Assembly: GCA_029298735.1 (NCBI GenBank)
Contig: JANSLP010000074.1
Coordinates: forward strand, 62,001 to 126,000
Length of the DNA: 64,000 bases
Origin: Ophiostoma sp. CBS 140.51
Taxonomy: Eukaryota > Ascomycota > Sordariomycetes > Ophiostomatales > Ophiostomataceae
Direction of reading: 5' to 3'
Shown one piece after another: positions 42,857-53,727 of this stretch. The translations under genes were made by a program, and so were the position numbers. Position 1 is the first letter of the stretch. Every line of letters starts with the position of its first letter. The notes below the pieces were generated by a model. That model ran no database searches. It saw only the letters and a list, made by a program, of their open reading frames with translations, and was not told the origin of the DNA.

Positions 42857-45634
42857 ATGTCTTCTGCATCTGTTGACCCTCTTCTTTATTCACACCAATT
42901 GACTTCCTCGCAGTCTTTCCACCAATTGTCACAAGAGCAACGCTTCTCATCATCCCACTGTTACTTGTTCAACCCCATTTCAAGCTGGTTTGGTGTCTCA
43001 AGATCTATGACAACCAGCGTCAAGATGCCTCTGAACAGCGGCGGTGGTTCATCCCTCACTAAACCCATGCCCCCGTACGTTGACGACGAACTGGAGGACG
43101 GCAAGTCGTCTGGTCTTGGCGGTCTTTCAAGCAGCAGCTGCTCGCCTCAGCCAGTGTCTCGTGTGCTTCGTCACCCTGACTCACCGATTCCGTCAGTCGA
43201 GGTGGTTCCCCTCTCTCAACGCCTTTCGCCGCTCCCACTTCGTCGGCGCTCTCGTGCCTTGACCTCAGCTGCCATGCTTTTGGATGGCCCTGCTGAGAAC
43301 GGTCAAGACTCACTTTCTGATTTTGAGCGGTCTGAGACCGAAGATACTATTGCGTCAACAGTCATTCCGGTGTCAGTTGATCCCACGCCTGAGCCTGAAG
43401 TGCCTGGCACTCGAGCTGATGCAGACGCTAGCGAACGCTCGACCCGCTCGACATCTTCCTTCAACCCGCGTGCAGTCCCGTTCATCCACGTTTCGAAGGC
43501 TCCTCTTGTTGTGTATGGCAGCTCTGGTTGCAGGGGCCGCACTCATTCTGTTTCTCCCAACTTTGGTCGTGCCGGCTCGTCGTCTGAGCGCTCTCCTGGT
43601 CCTCAACAAGCCAACAACGGCCGTCGGGTCAACAACGGACAGCAGTTCAACCGTGGACCTCAATTCAACAATGGCCTTCACCCAGGCCAGACAACTGGCA
43701 TTGGACGCAACTATGTGCCCGGTCCTAACCAGTACCCTAACGTTGGCCAGTATCCCCAGCCCCAGCGCAGCCACCACTCGCAGGGCCCCAATGGCCCATA
43801 TCCCATGCCGAATTTCAACTACAGCAATGACAAGCCTAGCAACAATGGTAGCGGCAGCGGTCACAATCGCTACAGACACCCTGAGCGTGTCTATGGATCT
43901 CCCGGTTATGCTGTCCCCAACACCAACACTGGTCCATACCCTTACTCGCCAGATGATGTCGGAGTCAACAACCGCTCATCGATCTCTCCTCGGCTTCCTT
44001 GCTACCCGACGCCTACGAGCATCGTCCCCATCCAGGGTGGCGGTGGCCCGTCCAATATACCCATGGGCCATGGCAGTCCTCTTGGTCCGCCCGTGGCCAA
44101 TGGTCACACTCCAACCCGCCCTCTTGATTGCTTCGGCCCTTTTCAACAGGACGTGCATGGGGCTCCCCAGCCTGTCATGGGCCTTGGTCCTTTCTACCCT
44201 CGTGGCCCTCAGCATGTGGTGCCGTCCCAGAATGGAGTGAACACTGGAGGTGCCCCGGCGCCCGTGAATTTCCGGCTTGTCGCTCTTGCGGCTGCTCCCC
44301 AGCAGCCGTATGAGTGGCAGCGCTGCAGTGGAAGCACTGGCAGAGAGCGGCATGATGACCGTAAGGCGCGCCCCAAGAGCCCTGGGTATCGCGATGCTTT
44401 CATGGGTCGCGCCGGCATCGGTGGTGGTTGTGCTCCCATGCACAGCTCCCCCACCCCTCCGCCTCACGTTCAAGGCCAGCTTCAGCAGCAGTTCGGCAAC
44501 CAAGGCCCTCATGGTCACCCTGGCCCTCAACAGCACATGGGCAACCAAGGCCCGCATGGTCTTCCCGGCCCTCAGGGCAATGTTCCCAATGGTTCTCAAT
44601 TTGGTTTCGCTCGCCAGGGACAGTTTCAGCGCGGTAATTTTCAAGACTTACCGGCGCCGGTCCGCCCGTCACCACCTGCCATCATGCCGCCTCCTAGTTG
44701 CGTCACCCCCCCTGCACAGATCATTGACTACTCGGTGATTGACCCTCGCCTTCTTTCCCCAGGCCAGGTTGGTGGACCCGTTCGCAACATTGGATTCCCG
44801 GCTCGCGGCAACCCTCGTGGGTTCCCTCGTACGAGCGCCAGTACTAGTCGCCGTGCTCTCTGCGCAAAGAGCTGCCTGGCCCATGAGGTCAAACTTACGG
44901 CGGTTGACGAGTCAACCGAAAATGAGGCTGGCGGCGAGAGCAACAATACCACGTCGCGTTCCACTGGCACCTGCCATGACGAGAATGGCAATGATGGCCC
45001 CGGACCCAACGGTGGTCCTCCTGGTCCAGGCCCCAGTGCAGGTGGCGCTGGCGCTGGCGGTTCCTCGTCCTCTGGCAGCAACGGTAATGGTGCGGTTGGG
45101 ACTTCTGCCTCGTCCACCGGCAACACCAACGGCGGCATACCCTCGTCGTCTGGCTCGACTTCTCGTGGCAACGGAAATGGCGGCACCTCGTCTCACAATG
45201 TCACCGCAGCTGCTGCATCTAGTCCTGTCTCGGACAACAATGGCGTTTCTTCTTCTGGACCCGTTTCCACTGACAACGCTGGCAATGGCATCTCGTCTCT
45301 CGACACTCTCAGCATTGCCCAGGTCAATGCCGACTCCATTGGCTACGACAACATGGTTGTCGACAGGTCCGACAGCGACTCTTTCCGGTCAAAAAACTGG
45401 GTGGGCGGTTCCGACGGTGGTGTCGGCAACGCTAGCAGCGTTGTCGGCGCCCCGGCCGCATGCTCGGAACCGCCCCTGCCACGGCACACTTCTAATGTCA
45501 CGTCCATCAATCCCTTTGTGGGCGGCACGCGTCCAATCCATGATGGTACCATCAACCCACGGGATCTTGATCTTTCTGCCCTGGTTGACAGTGTTCGGGA
45601 ACAGTCACAGACCAACGCACTTTCCAACGGTTAG
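42857..45634 (+). CDS. Low-complexity Pro/Gly/Asn/Ser-rich protein, first segment before an in-frame UAG
   Basis: 925 codons from ATG 42857. The first 50 residues look like translated leader, and ATG 43007 (MTTSVKMPLNSGGG) may be the real start. The middle (residues about 240-640) is rich in Pro, Gly, Asn, Gln and His, with repeats such as NQGPHGHPGPQ and NQGPHGLPGPQ. The region 690-860 is Gly/Ser/Asn-rich. No known domain is recognised. The composition suggests a disordered, prion-like regulator or RNA-binding cofactor (inference). The ORF ends in TAG at 45632, but the same frame stays open for 172 more residues, described in the next entry. The gene follows a 12-kb gene-free region, which fits a developmentally regulated gene. 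Confidence 0.7.
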   Translation: MSSASVDPLLYSHQLTSSQSFHQLSQEQRFSSSHCYLFNPISSWFGVSRSMTTSVKMPLNSGGGSSLTKPMPPYVDDELEDGKSSGLGGLSSSSCSPQPVSRVLRHPDSPIPSVEVVPLSQRLSPLPLRRRSRALTSAAMLLDGPAENGQDSLSDFERSETEDTIASTVIPVSVDPTPEPEVPGTRADADASERSTRSTSSFNPRAVPFIHVSKAPLVVYGSSGCRGRTHSVSPNFGRAGSSSERSPGPQQANNGRRVNNGQQFNRGPQFNNGLHPGQTTGIGRNYVPGPNQYPNVGQYPQPQRSHHSQGPNGPYPMPNFNYSNDKPSNNGSGSGHNRYRHPERVYGSPGYAVPNTNTGPYPYSPDDVGVNNRSSISPRLPCYPTPTSIVPIQGGGGPSNIPMGHGSPLGPPVANGHTPTRPLDCFGPFQQDVHGAPQPVMGLGPFYPRGPQHVVPSQNGVNTGGAPAPVNFRLVALAAAPQQPYEWQRCSGSTGRERHDDRKARPKSPGYRDAFMGRAGIGGGCAPMHSSPTPPPHVQGQLQQQFGNQGPHGHPGPQQHMGNQGPHGLPGPQGNVPNGSQFGFARQGQFQRGNFQDLPAPVRPSPPAIMPPPSCVTPPAQIIDYSVIDPRLLSPGQVGGPVRNIGFPARGNPRGFPRTSASTSRRALCAKSCLAHEVKLTAVDESTENEAGGESNNTTSRSTGTCHDENGNDGPGPNGGPPGPGPSAGGAGAGGSSSSGSNGNGAVGTSASSTGNTNGGIPSSSGSTSRGNGNGGTSSHNVTAAAASSPVSDNNGVSSSGPVSTDNAGNGISSLDTLSIAQVNADSIGYDNMVVDRSDSDSFRSKNWVGGSDGGVGNASSVVGAPAACSEPPLPRHTSNVTSINPFVGGTRPIHDGTINPRDLDLSALVDSVREQSQTNALSNG

Positions 45635-46153
45635 CTGCCGTTCGCGTTTGACAGTGACTATCATCCTGCCGATGATGAAGTATATAATGTCATGTCAGAA
45701 TCGACTCGTCAAAAGGTCATTCAGGAGGAGGAGCGTATCCGGCTCGGCGGCACTCCTAACATCGAGTTTGATATTGCCACCGTTTTCGACCACGCCACCT
45801 CTGTGGTCGCCTTCAGGAAACAGACTCGGCGTCACCTCGACGCCATGAATGCCTACTTCGAGCAAGTTGCCAGCGCTGGACGTCGTGACCGTGGAGAACA
45901 GGGGTACACACCGGCTGATCTCGCCCACGACATCATGGATGCATTCGCCAATGTTCGCGGCGTCAGCTCCTCAAACGACCTCTCCAGTTGCGTCGTGGAT
46001 GCGCGTCTCTATATCGAGGCCTCGGTCCGCGCCCAGATGGAGGCTGAGGCTATGGAGTTGTATGCCGAGCAGTTCCATGGTGGTGAGCCCGATCTGACGG
46101 ACCTTGCCATGGCCTGTTCTGTTGAGCTCACGACGGCACCGAGCAACGACTAG
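45635..46153 (+). CDS. In-frame continuation after the UAG, folded-looking C-terminal segment
   Basis: This is the same reading frame as the 42857 ORF, open from the codon after TAG to TAG/stop at 46151-46153, 172 residues. It has an internal ATG at 45692. Unlike the preceding disordered ORF, this segment has mixed charged and hydrophobic, mostly helical composition (VIQEEERIRLGG, FRKQTRRHLDAMNAYFEQV, YIEASVRAQMEAEAMELYAEQF). Three explanations fit: stop-codon readthrough; removal of an in-phase 51-nt intron ending at that TAG (GTTGAC donor at 45584, weak); or a recent nonsense mutation. An independent short gene starting at 45692 is less likely because there is no promoter space. Confidence 0.6.
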   Translation: MPFAFDSDYHPADDEVYNVMSESTRQKVIQEEERIRLGGTPNIEFDIATVFDHATSVVAFRKQTRRHLDAMNAYFEQVASAGRRDRGEQGYTPADLAHDIMDAFANVRGVSSSNDLSSCVVDARLYIEASVRAQMEAEAMELYAEQFHGGEPDLTDLAMACSVELTTAPSND

Positions 46154-47658
46154 TGCTTATCCATTGAGGCATTCACTTGTTGCATTCACTCTTCAGTCTC
46201 ATTTGGGGGACTTTGATTGCAACTCACCAATATTTTCTAGACGACAACGCTTCTTCCAGTTACCTCATTTTTCAGCTGGTCGGCGGAAAAATTGGCTTCT
46301 GGATAATCTCTTGCAAATCTTTTTTGTCCTCGCCCTTCCTTTCTCTTTCTTCCACTGCATTTTGTTTGCCGACTAGAAGCGCAAACATGACAAACAACGA
46401 AACGAATAAAGACAGACAATCCGAGGCAAATACTGACTCCTGCTTTTTGCTCGAGCAACGCTTTCGACCCGTCTATCTTCCATCTGTTTTCGCTGTCTCG
46501 TCTTGCATCTTCGACATCTTCACCAGGATATTTTAAGTCATCTTCTTTCTTTTCTCTTTGCACTTGATCTAGATCACTATTTTTGTGGTCAACCATATAT
46601 AGTTACTGGCCGAGGAGAGGAGCCGGATTTATCACAGATTTCAACGTTTCGACGAACATATCTCATTTCATATGAGGATGATTTGAATGAGGACAGGCCG
46701 ACGCTCAGTGTACAATAGACTTAGAAAAGCACCAAAAAAACGGGTAAAATCCAATATTTATTATTAACCTTCTGTTCCACTTCAAACTGCACTGTGATAT
46801 GCCCTGTGATGCGATGTCCTATAGTGGATGAGAAAAAGCCACGTGACGCAGAACCAACACACTACAGTGACGAGAATAATCTTGCACACCGTCTAGTGCA
46901 CCGCTTTCACTAACAGTACACAGTGTTAACCCTTTTAGCACTGTAGGACCTCCCTCGATTCCAACACGCCACCCACTGGCGCTTCCCAACAACACCAACG
47001 AGGAATTCGCCTCCCCGGTACTGGGCGAAGAAACACGTGATGTTTGTTTGGGTGTGCCCATTGTTCGTAAGTGGCCCTCCGTCGAAACCCGAAAGTGTAC
47101 TGCAACTTACAAGCGGCCGTTACAGCCAACCGTTCAACCGTTGCGCCCGTCGTCTCTCCCTCCCTTTCCTCCCTTTCTTCGACTACCCGACTGCCCCGAC
47201 CTCGTCAGCAACCTTTGATTCGATAATGGTTCAACCAACAGACATAGCAAAACCTGCACTCGAACTGATGGCGAGACCACCGGAGAACACTAAAATGGCG
47301 AGACAATGCTCTTGTGCCAGAACACCATGCCACTCAGGCCACAAAGCTGTCCATGACGGGCATGAAGCTTATAGCTATGCCACAATTGGCAACTCCACCC
47401 CGCCCGGGCCCGCCCAAGAACACCCAAGAAGGTCCAGAATCTGGGGAAACGACAATTGTGTGTGTATTCCCCATGATGAAGAGGCAAAGGGTCGCTGATA
47501 CCAAGGGAATAAATAGCCATGGGCGATATGTCTATTTAAAGACACGAAAGGGAGGCTCTACTGATAATGTGGAAATATGACTTTTGTTTCCCATACATGA
47601 AAACATAACAATACGAATATACGATACCAATCACAGAACAAACACAACACAGATCACA
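46154..47658. other. Intergenic, 1.5 kb
   Basis: Between two plus-strand genes. A TATA-like TATTTAAA lies at 47533-47540, about 120 bases before the next ATG. Open frames at 47037-47498 and 47314-47580 were considered and not accepted. Confidence 0.5.
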
Positions 47659-48434
47659 ATGGCAGACACTCCAGAACTTCTCTACCATACCACCCTTGTC
47701 GTCTACGACGGCAGCCGTGACCCTACTAACCGGTCACGCTCTGCTTTCATTCTCGGTACACACACTTCCTTGGCCGCTGCCAAGGCCTTTTCCACAACCG
47801 CCCTCCAGGGCCTTGGCTACAAGCCCTCTGACTTTCTCGAGTACCACGTCAAGGAGCCGTCCTCACAGGAGGAAGACTGGATCTTTGGCGACGGCGTCGT
47901 CGTCTATGCCAAGGCATTCTCGGGGGAAGAGTTTGCCGTCGGCCTCGACACCACACCCAACGACCAAGGCTTTGCGGGTGCCGCCGACGGTACACTGATT
48001 CTCCAGGGCATCTCCTCCGACCACAACCCGGCACACCATCTCCACTACGTCCTCCAGACCAAGGTCGACTATGACCAGGACAGATGCCGCGCCCGCCGGT
48101 GCTCCGGCACCGATATGAGCGCGTTCAAGTCCACCGAGATCCAGGGCTGCTTCTTGAAGCGTGCCGACGCCATCAAAGCCGCCAAGCAATGCCTAAAGTC
48201 CGCGGGCTACGAGTTTGCCCAGTACGACGAGCGCAACGATCTCGGCAAAGAAGATGATGTACGTATACATACACCGAACTATTTTTATTGTTCACACATT
48301 AACAACAGTAGTGGCCATTTGGCGAAGACGTCCTTGTACACGCCGTGTCCCAGACTGGCGAGAACTATGCCGTCGCCGTCCGCACGATTTCCGGTGCCCA
48401 CCAGAAACACGACAAGAAGAACTGCGGGCACTGA
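47659..48434 (+). CDS. Two-domain protein of unknown function
   Basis: Two exons, 47659-48258 and 48312-48434, with a 53-nt intron (GTACGT, acceptor ending in CAGTAG), giving 240 aa. The second AG must be used, because the first would put TAG in frame. ATG 47659 follows a TATTTAAA box. The sequence appears to be an internal duplication. Residues about 8-105 (LVVYDGSRDP, then SLAAAKAFSTTALQGLGYK, then WIFGDGVVVYAKAFSGEEFAVGL) parallel about 135-235 (VLQTKVDYDQD, then KRADAIKAAKQCLKSAGYE, then WPFGEDVLVHAVSQTGENYAVAV). Each unit is about 95 residues of alternating strand and helix. No signal or membrane segment is present, so it is cytosolic. I do not recognise the family. Confidence 0.8.
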
Positions 48435-50809
48435 AGGCGTTGGAGGACGGAGAATATTTTATGAGTTATAAACAAAGGCATCGCAAAATATATACATAAA
48501 TTGGCACATCAAACACAGAATCATGATATTGAGCGTGAAATAAAAATCAGGTTCATTTTATGCTGAAAATAAGAGTAACACTGCCAAAAGCAGGGTGATA
48601 AGACTATCACTTGACATTCACAGGGAAAGGACGATCTAGATCCGTGTTATTGCTGGCAGATATCAATCGTACCGTTCCCCACTTTTTGTGGTCAATGCGA
48701 ACTGGGATATTCAAAGCTTCAAATAGGTGGCTCTTTTCAGATGTAATGATATTGTCACGTTACCATATTTCCTCCAACTCCATGACCATCGTCCTAATTT
48801 TCTATTTTCTAGAAGCACTTGGCTGTGTTGTGAAGAACCACGCAAAGCCTTCTACTCTCGAACTTTCGCCGTATATCCGTGATACTGCTGTGGACGCGCT
48901 TGCCCCGTTTCAATGTAGATTTCGGTGTGTGTCTGTGTTGTTCACGATCGTGCCAATGTAACACTGGATGGCCTGGCTAAATGGGACACCCGAGACTATA
49001 TCTCAATGTGAAGAAAAAGAAGACTGGATTGTCAATGTCTTATGCCAAAATTTCCCGGCTATATGCAAATCATACAGCGTCTTGTTATATCAAAATAAGA
49101 TGATAGCCATATTGCATACACACGATTTGCGGGTCTAAGTTGAGTTTATTCTCCTATTTTCCCTTGCTTTTTGCATTGTGTTCAGATATGCAATCGACTT
49201 AACTTTCTTATCCACCTTCTACCCGCGTCCTCTCAGACTTCTTCGCTACATTAAACACTCTACCCATCGGAAAATTTCCCTGCTTGGCCATGGTGTGTTT
49301 CAATATCTACATATTGCGGTCCTTTGTTTCTTTTGTTCCTTTCTTCCTTCTCTTCTTATTACTTGCATCCCACGGCAGATGGCAGCTGATGGCTCCACAG
49401 ACGTATATCCAGCCTTCCTATTTCAATATCCGTGAGACGTCGATGCAGTCCACTCGAAATTTTCCTACCGCCGTTGCATATTCAACTCCCCGAGAATCCA
49501 CCGACAATGATACGGGTACGGATATGTGCAGAGGCGAGAAGGAGAAAAGGCCAAGTGCATATGCCCAGAGATACACAGATCTGCCAAGCTTGACCCTTCG
49601 ATATTTCTCCGACAAGTGCCGTGCTCACATCTTCATCTAAAGTGACAACTCACTCGTATTGGTGGCAAAGAACTGTGACAGTCTGTACCTTGTGTTTTAC
49701 TTTTTCTCAGCCACATTTGGTGAAAGTCTTCGGTCGCTTCTACGGCGGACTTTTTCCACTTGATAGGGTGGAGACCATCACTTACACGAAGAAAAGGGGG
49801 GTTGTTGACTTTCAGAATTGCAATTGCCGTGTCATGTAAAAATCAAAAGGTTCAAACTCATATCTAGTAAATGTAGAAACAAGATCTATACGTATTCACT
49901 GTCATTATATAGCCACTATACTCTATTTTGACATATATATGCAATACGTGTTGTTGGCTGTTGTGGTGGCGGTTGTACCTGTCTTGCCTTTAACAATAGA
50001 TGAATAGGAGGCGAAGGCGAAGGCTAAAACAAACTTTGCGGGGAATAAATCAAACCTTGGCTTGCCTCTCGCATCTAGAGCCGACTTACACGGCCAGACT
50101 GGACCTTTGTTGTGGCCTCATATTGTCAAAACTTGTGCTCTCTGGAGATGAGTCCAATACCCCAGATTTCTATGTTACGAGGAGATAACAAGGTTGAGAC
50201 GAGATATGACGCGTCCATGCCCTCTGATTGGAATATTTCGTGTGGACGGTATCTTCTCGTCTTATGAGCGGGAGCTATATTTGATTTCCATTGTCGAAAC
50301 AAAGATAGCCGATCCTAGCCAGATTTGAGGATGAATGGAATTTACCGTCTGTTGTATATCTTTATGACCATGTTGTCTTCTCATATGCCGGCCTCCTCAG
50401 ATACCAACGAGTCGTTTTAGATCAAATGAATGCAGCTAACCTGGCCGGGAACCGAACATAGATATCCACGGTCCCGAGCCTGACTGTTGACACTCTAACT
50501 GCACCTAACTTTAGTCCTTTTCATACCCGTCTTCTACCCCAGACTTTATCATTTATCTGGTCTCAGATTCAGATAAGTATCGCCACTTCTCACAATTTAA
50601 GCGCCCGTGCGCTGTTTTTTTGACTTGAAGTTGTATATCCTGGCACGATGCCGGCCGTGAAACTATGGACCCATTGAATCTGTCTGTCGACCGTTATGAT
50701 ATATATACCATGTTCCCTTTAAACCGTCTGCAAGCTTGGTTTTGGCCCGTTTCCTTCTTCGAGGTTCAACATCCCTAACTGCACCACGAAGACCTTCATC
50801 TCATTCATC
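48435..50809. other. Intergenic, 2.4 kb, AT-rich
   Basis: No gene recognised. A TATATATA at 50700-50707, about 105 bases before the MFS start, is a plausible TATA element. Confidence 0.5.
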
Positions 50810-53157
50810 ATGACGCTACCTCACTCTCACACGGTGCAAGAGTTTCCCACGGAGTGGAATGTGGCACTGGACGGCGAGCCGGACACACGCTGGACCAACG
50901 CCAGCCCTGGTCGTGATCACGATGAACAGGCCGCCACCGAGAGCATCAAAGCACCGTCTGACAATGCCTCAACTGAGAAGCCGCCTCTGTCTCGAGTGGA
51001 CACTGCAGCCACACTCACCGACGACGAAATGCGACTGGAGATCGTCGGTAGCACCAATATTTACGATGGTGACGGCAAAATCAGATTGATTCCCGTGGGT
51101 GAATACAAATATCTTCTCATGGCAGTTGTCAGTGCTAATCAAATCAGACTCCCTCTCCCGATCCAAAAGGTTTGTGCACACAGAATCCAAAGTTTTCTAC
51201 GGGCAGCTTCATACTAACTTTCTAGATCCTCTGAATCTTCCCAACTGGCGTAAATATGCAGCCATTGGTGCTCTATGTTTTTGTAAGTCATAGTCTGCTC
51301 AAATGGTACTTAAAAATCATCCTGCTAACAATTGCAGTCGGCAGTTTGTCCATGTGCGCCGACTTTGTTGTCGGTGGCCTTCTACCTGTGTTTTTGCTTG
51401 AGTACTCGGGAGTTGACCCACGGCCGATCCTCAAGCATGCGGACATGAAGGGCAACCCCAGCCCAATGGCCCTGATCCCGCCTGGTGTCAAGCCTGTCAG
51501 CCTTTATGAGGTCACACTGCTCTCCACACTGCCATCGTTGACCAACTGCGCCGCCAGTTTCCTGCTGGTGCCATTGTCACTCGCCATCGGCAGGCGTCCT
51601 GTGCTGCTGGTCACGGCCATGTTCTCGTGGATTGGCGGCTTCTTGGCTGCGTACAGCCGGTCCCTCAAAGAGCACCTGGCAGCACGTGTCATACACGGAC
51701 TTGGATCGGCTACAGTCGAGGCTCTTATTCCCCTAGTTATGCAGGATATTGTGTTTATCCATCAACGCAACCGTGCCATTGCAGCCATCATGGCCTGCCA
51801 GGGACCCATGATGACCATCTTTGGCATGCTAAGCCCATATATTGCACTCGAACACTCGTGGCGCTGGATTTATTTGATCACATCCAGTGTGGGTGTGCTG
51901 GCGTGGGTGCTACTCATTGCATTTGTGCCCGAGACACGGGTTAAACGCAGCAAGCAGGAGCTCAATGGACAACAGATTTGGCCTGTAGCACCGGGTGAGA
52001 ACCGGACCGCGCTGGACTATGCGAATTACGGAAAACGCACTCTTCGGGACGACTTGACCATGTTCAACCGGGGCTACCAGTGGCGTGAGGCGGCGTTACA
52101 GATGCTGCGATCACTGCAGACGACCTACTTCCCGGCGATGCTGCTGGTGATTTGCATCGATGCTGTGTTCTTCATCATTCTGCAGTCCATTGGTCAGACC
52201 ATCTCGTTTGCACTGTTAGCGGCGGGGTAAGTACCATCTTTCACTTGCACCGATTTCAGATTCACTTTTCCGTCACCTCATATTCACTTCATATTCGTAT
52301 TCATTGCATTATCACATTCACCTCACTCCGGCACATTCACTAACACACACAGCATCCCATATGAACTGAGTGGTCTCACAATGCTCACTGGCCTTGTTGC
52401 TTCTGGAATTGTGTACCTCTTTGGTGGCCCACTAGCTGATAAACTCACGCTCAAAATTTCACGTATGCGTGGAAAGACCAACCGTGAGCCTGAGTTCCAG
52501 CTGCCGAATCTCATCATACCCTTCGTGGCATCCATGGCCGGTTGCATCATTTTTGGCTGTGCAGTCCAACTCCACTGGCACATTGCCGTCACTTTGTTGG
52601 GTAACATGCTTCTCATGGTCGGAAGTATGACCGCCGCTACTGTGCTCAAGACATTTATTATTGAGAGCTACCCTCAGTGGCCCGGCCCCGTGCTGGTCAA
52701 CGTCAACACTCTGAGGACCGTCATCAGTTTTGGCTTCTCGTCACACGCCAGCTCGTGGGTCCAAGAGCGCGGCTACCTGTTTGTCTTTGGTGTCTACGTG
52801 GCCGTTCTCTTCGTCATGTCCATGTTTATCCCGTTTTTCTACGTGTGGGGCAAGAAGTTCCGACAGTGGACGTCCGGTCGGATTGCGAAAGAGGATGGAC
52901 AGATGCCGACCACGTTTGTCGTCAACAACAGCGACGGCAAGCCTGGCTCGCCAGACTCATCGGGCGAGTCGTCGATTGGCAGCACCACAGCTCTCCATCG
53001 GCCCAGTATACCGCGGTCGACCACCATTGGAAGCATCGACCGGACACTGACCCGGTCTATGACGGTCGAGACAGTGGAGCCAAGTAACAGCATGCCAGGC
53101 GTTGGTTTGTCTAAAAGCAAAGTCACAGCATCCGTGACGGTGAAGGAGGACGCGTGA
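50810..53157 (+). CDS. Major facilitator superfamily transporter
   Basis: Five exons: 50810-51094, 51148-51169 (only 22 nt), 51226-51282, 51338-52226 and 52353-53157. The first three introns are 53-56 nt and the fourth 126 nt. All phases fit, giving 685 aa. The micro-exon supplies TPSPDPK, which completes the conserved cytosolic IPxPSPDPxDPLNLPNWRK stretch before helix 1, so it is strongly supported. About twelve hydrophobic segments follow. The long loop between helices 6 and 7 carries charged residues (NYGKRTLRDDL), and the A-loop motif is LSLAIGRRPVLL (G-x-x-x-D/G-R-x-G/R type). The C-tail is Ser/Thr-rich and cytosolic. Similar proton-coupled DHA1/HOL1-like carriers export or import small organic ions; the substrate is unknown. 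Confidence 0.88.
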
Positions 53158-53727
53158 GATTTGCATTTTTTTATGTTTTTGTTCAGTCCCATACATTATT
53201 TTTATATATTTTTTGATGACATATATGTGGGAGAAGCAATGCGACATACACGGCGAGCTGATGGCTATTTTCGAGGCACGGCTGCGCCAAAAGCACGGGA
53301 GCGACTGGGGAGGAAACGCGGTGTTTTTGAGGAAGATGACCAAGAGAGTGCCCGGTGAAAGAAAGAGTGTTTTCAACGGAGGAAGAAAGAGAGGACTTCG
53401 TGTTTTGACTAATCTGTTTCGATCTTTTACTTTGTCTTAGTTTTATTCTAGCCAGTCCCTATCACGGCCGGTCTTAATTTTTCTTTCCTTTGATCTAGAG
53501 GGACTGGAATTGCAATTACATGAGGGATAGGACAAACCTCATGTAATTGCAATTCCAGTCACTCTTCAAAGGAAAGAAAAGAGCACCGTGATGACTAGAT
53601 GGAATGGGAAGTAAAAATCACAACACCGTCTTATTTTAGTTTCGCTGCACAGGGTACGCTTTATAGAGGGTACGCTATTTCACTTTTCTCAGCAAAGTTT
53701 TTCTTTTTCTTCCCCTAATTTAAACGG
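53158..53727. other. Convergent 3' region containing a foldback
   Basis: 570 bases between the MFS gene (plus) and the NLR-like gene (minus). It contains the hairpin listed separately and otherwise AT-rich 3' flanks. Confidence 0.5.
53446..53605. repeat. Foldback inverted repeat (MITE-like or hairpin RNA)
   Basis: The inner arms, 53502-53525 and 53537-53560, are perfectly complementary over 24 bp around an 11-nt loop. After a small internal bulge, 15 bp more pair between 53479-53493 and 53566-53580. Outward, ATCACGG (53461-53467) pairs with CCGTGAT (53586-53592), and CTAG at 53448 with CTAG at 53595. The whole is about 155 bases. It could be a miniature inverted-repeat element, or a hairpin transcribed as part of the MFS or NLR 3' UTR. 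Confidence 0.8.

Noticed and set aside
43284..44240. A 318-codon frame inside the low-complexity gene
   Set aside because: It is in another frame of the repetitive coding sequence and shows no independent features.
47037..47498. 153-codon and overlapping 88-codon plus-strand frames
   Set aside because: They look like leader sequence of the following gene; no recognisable domain.
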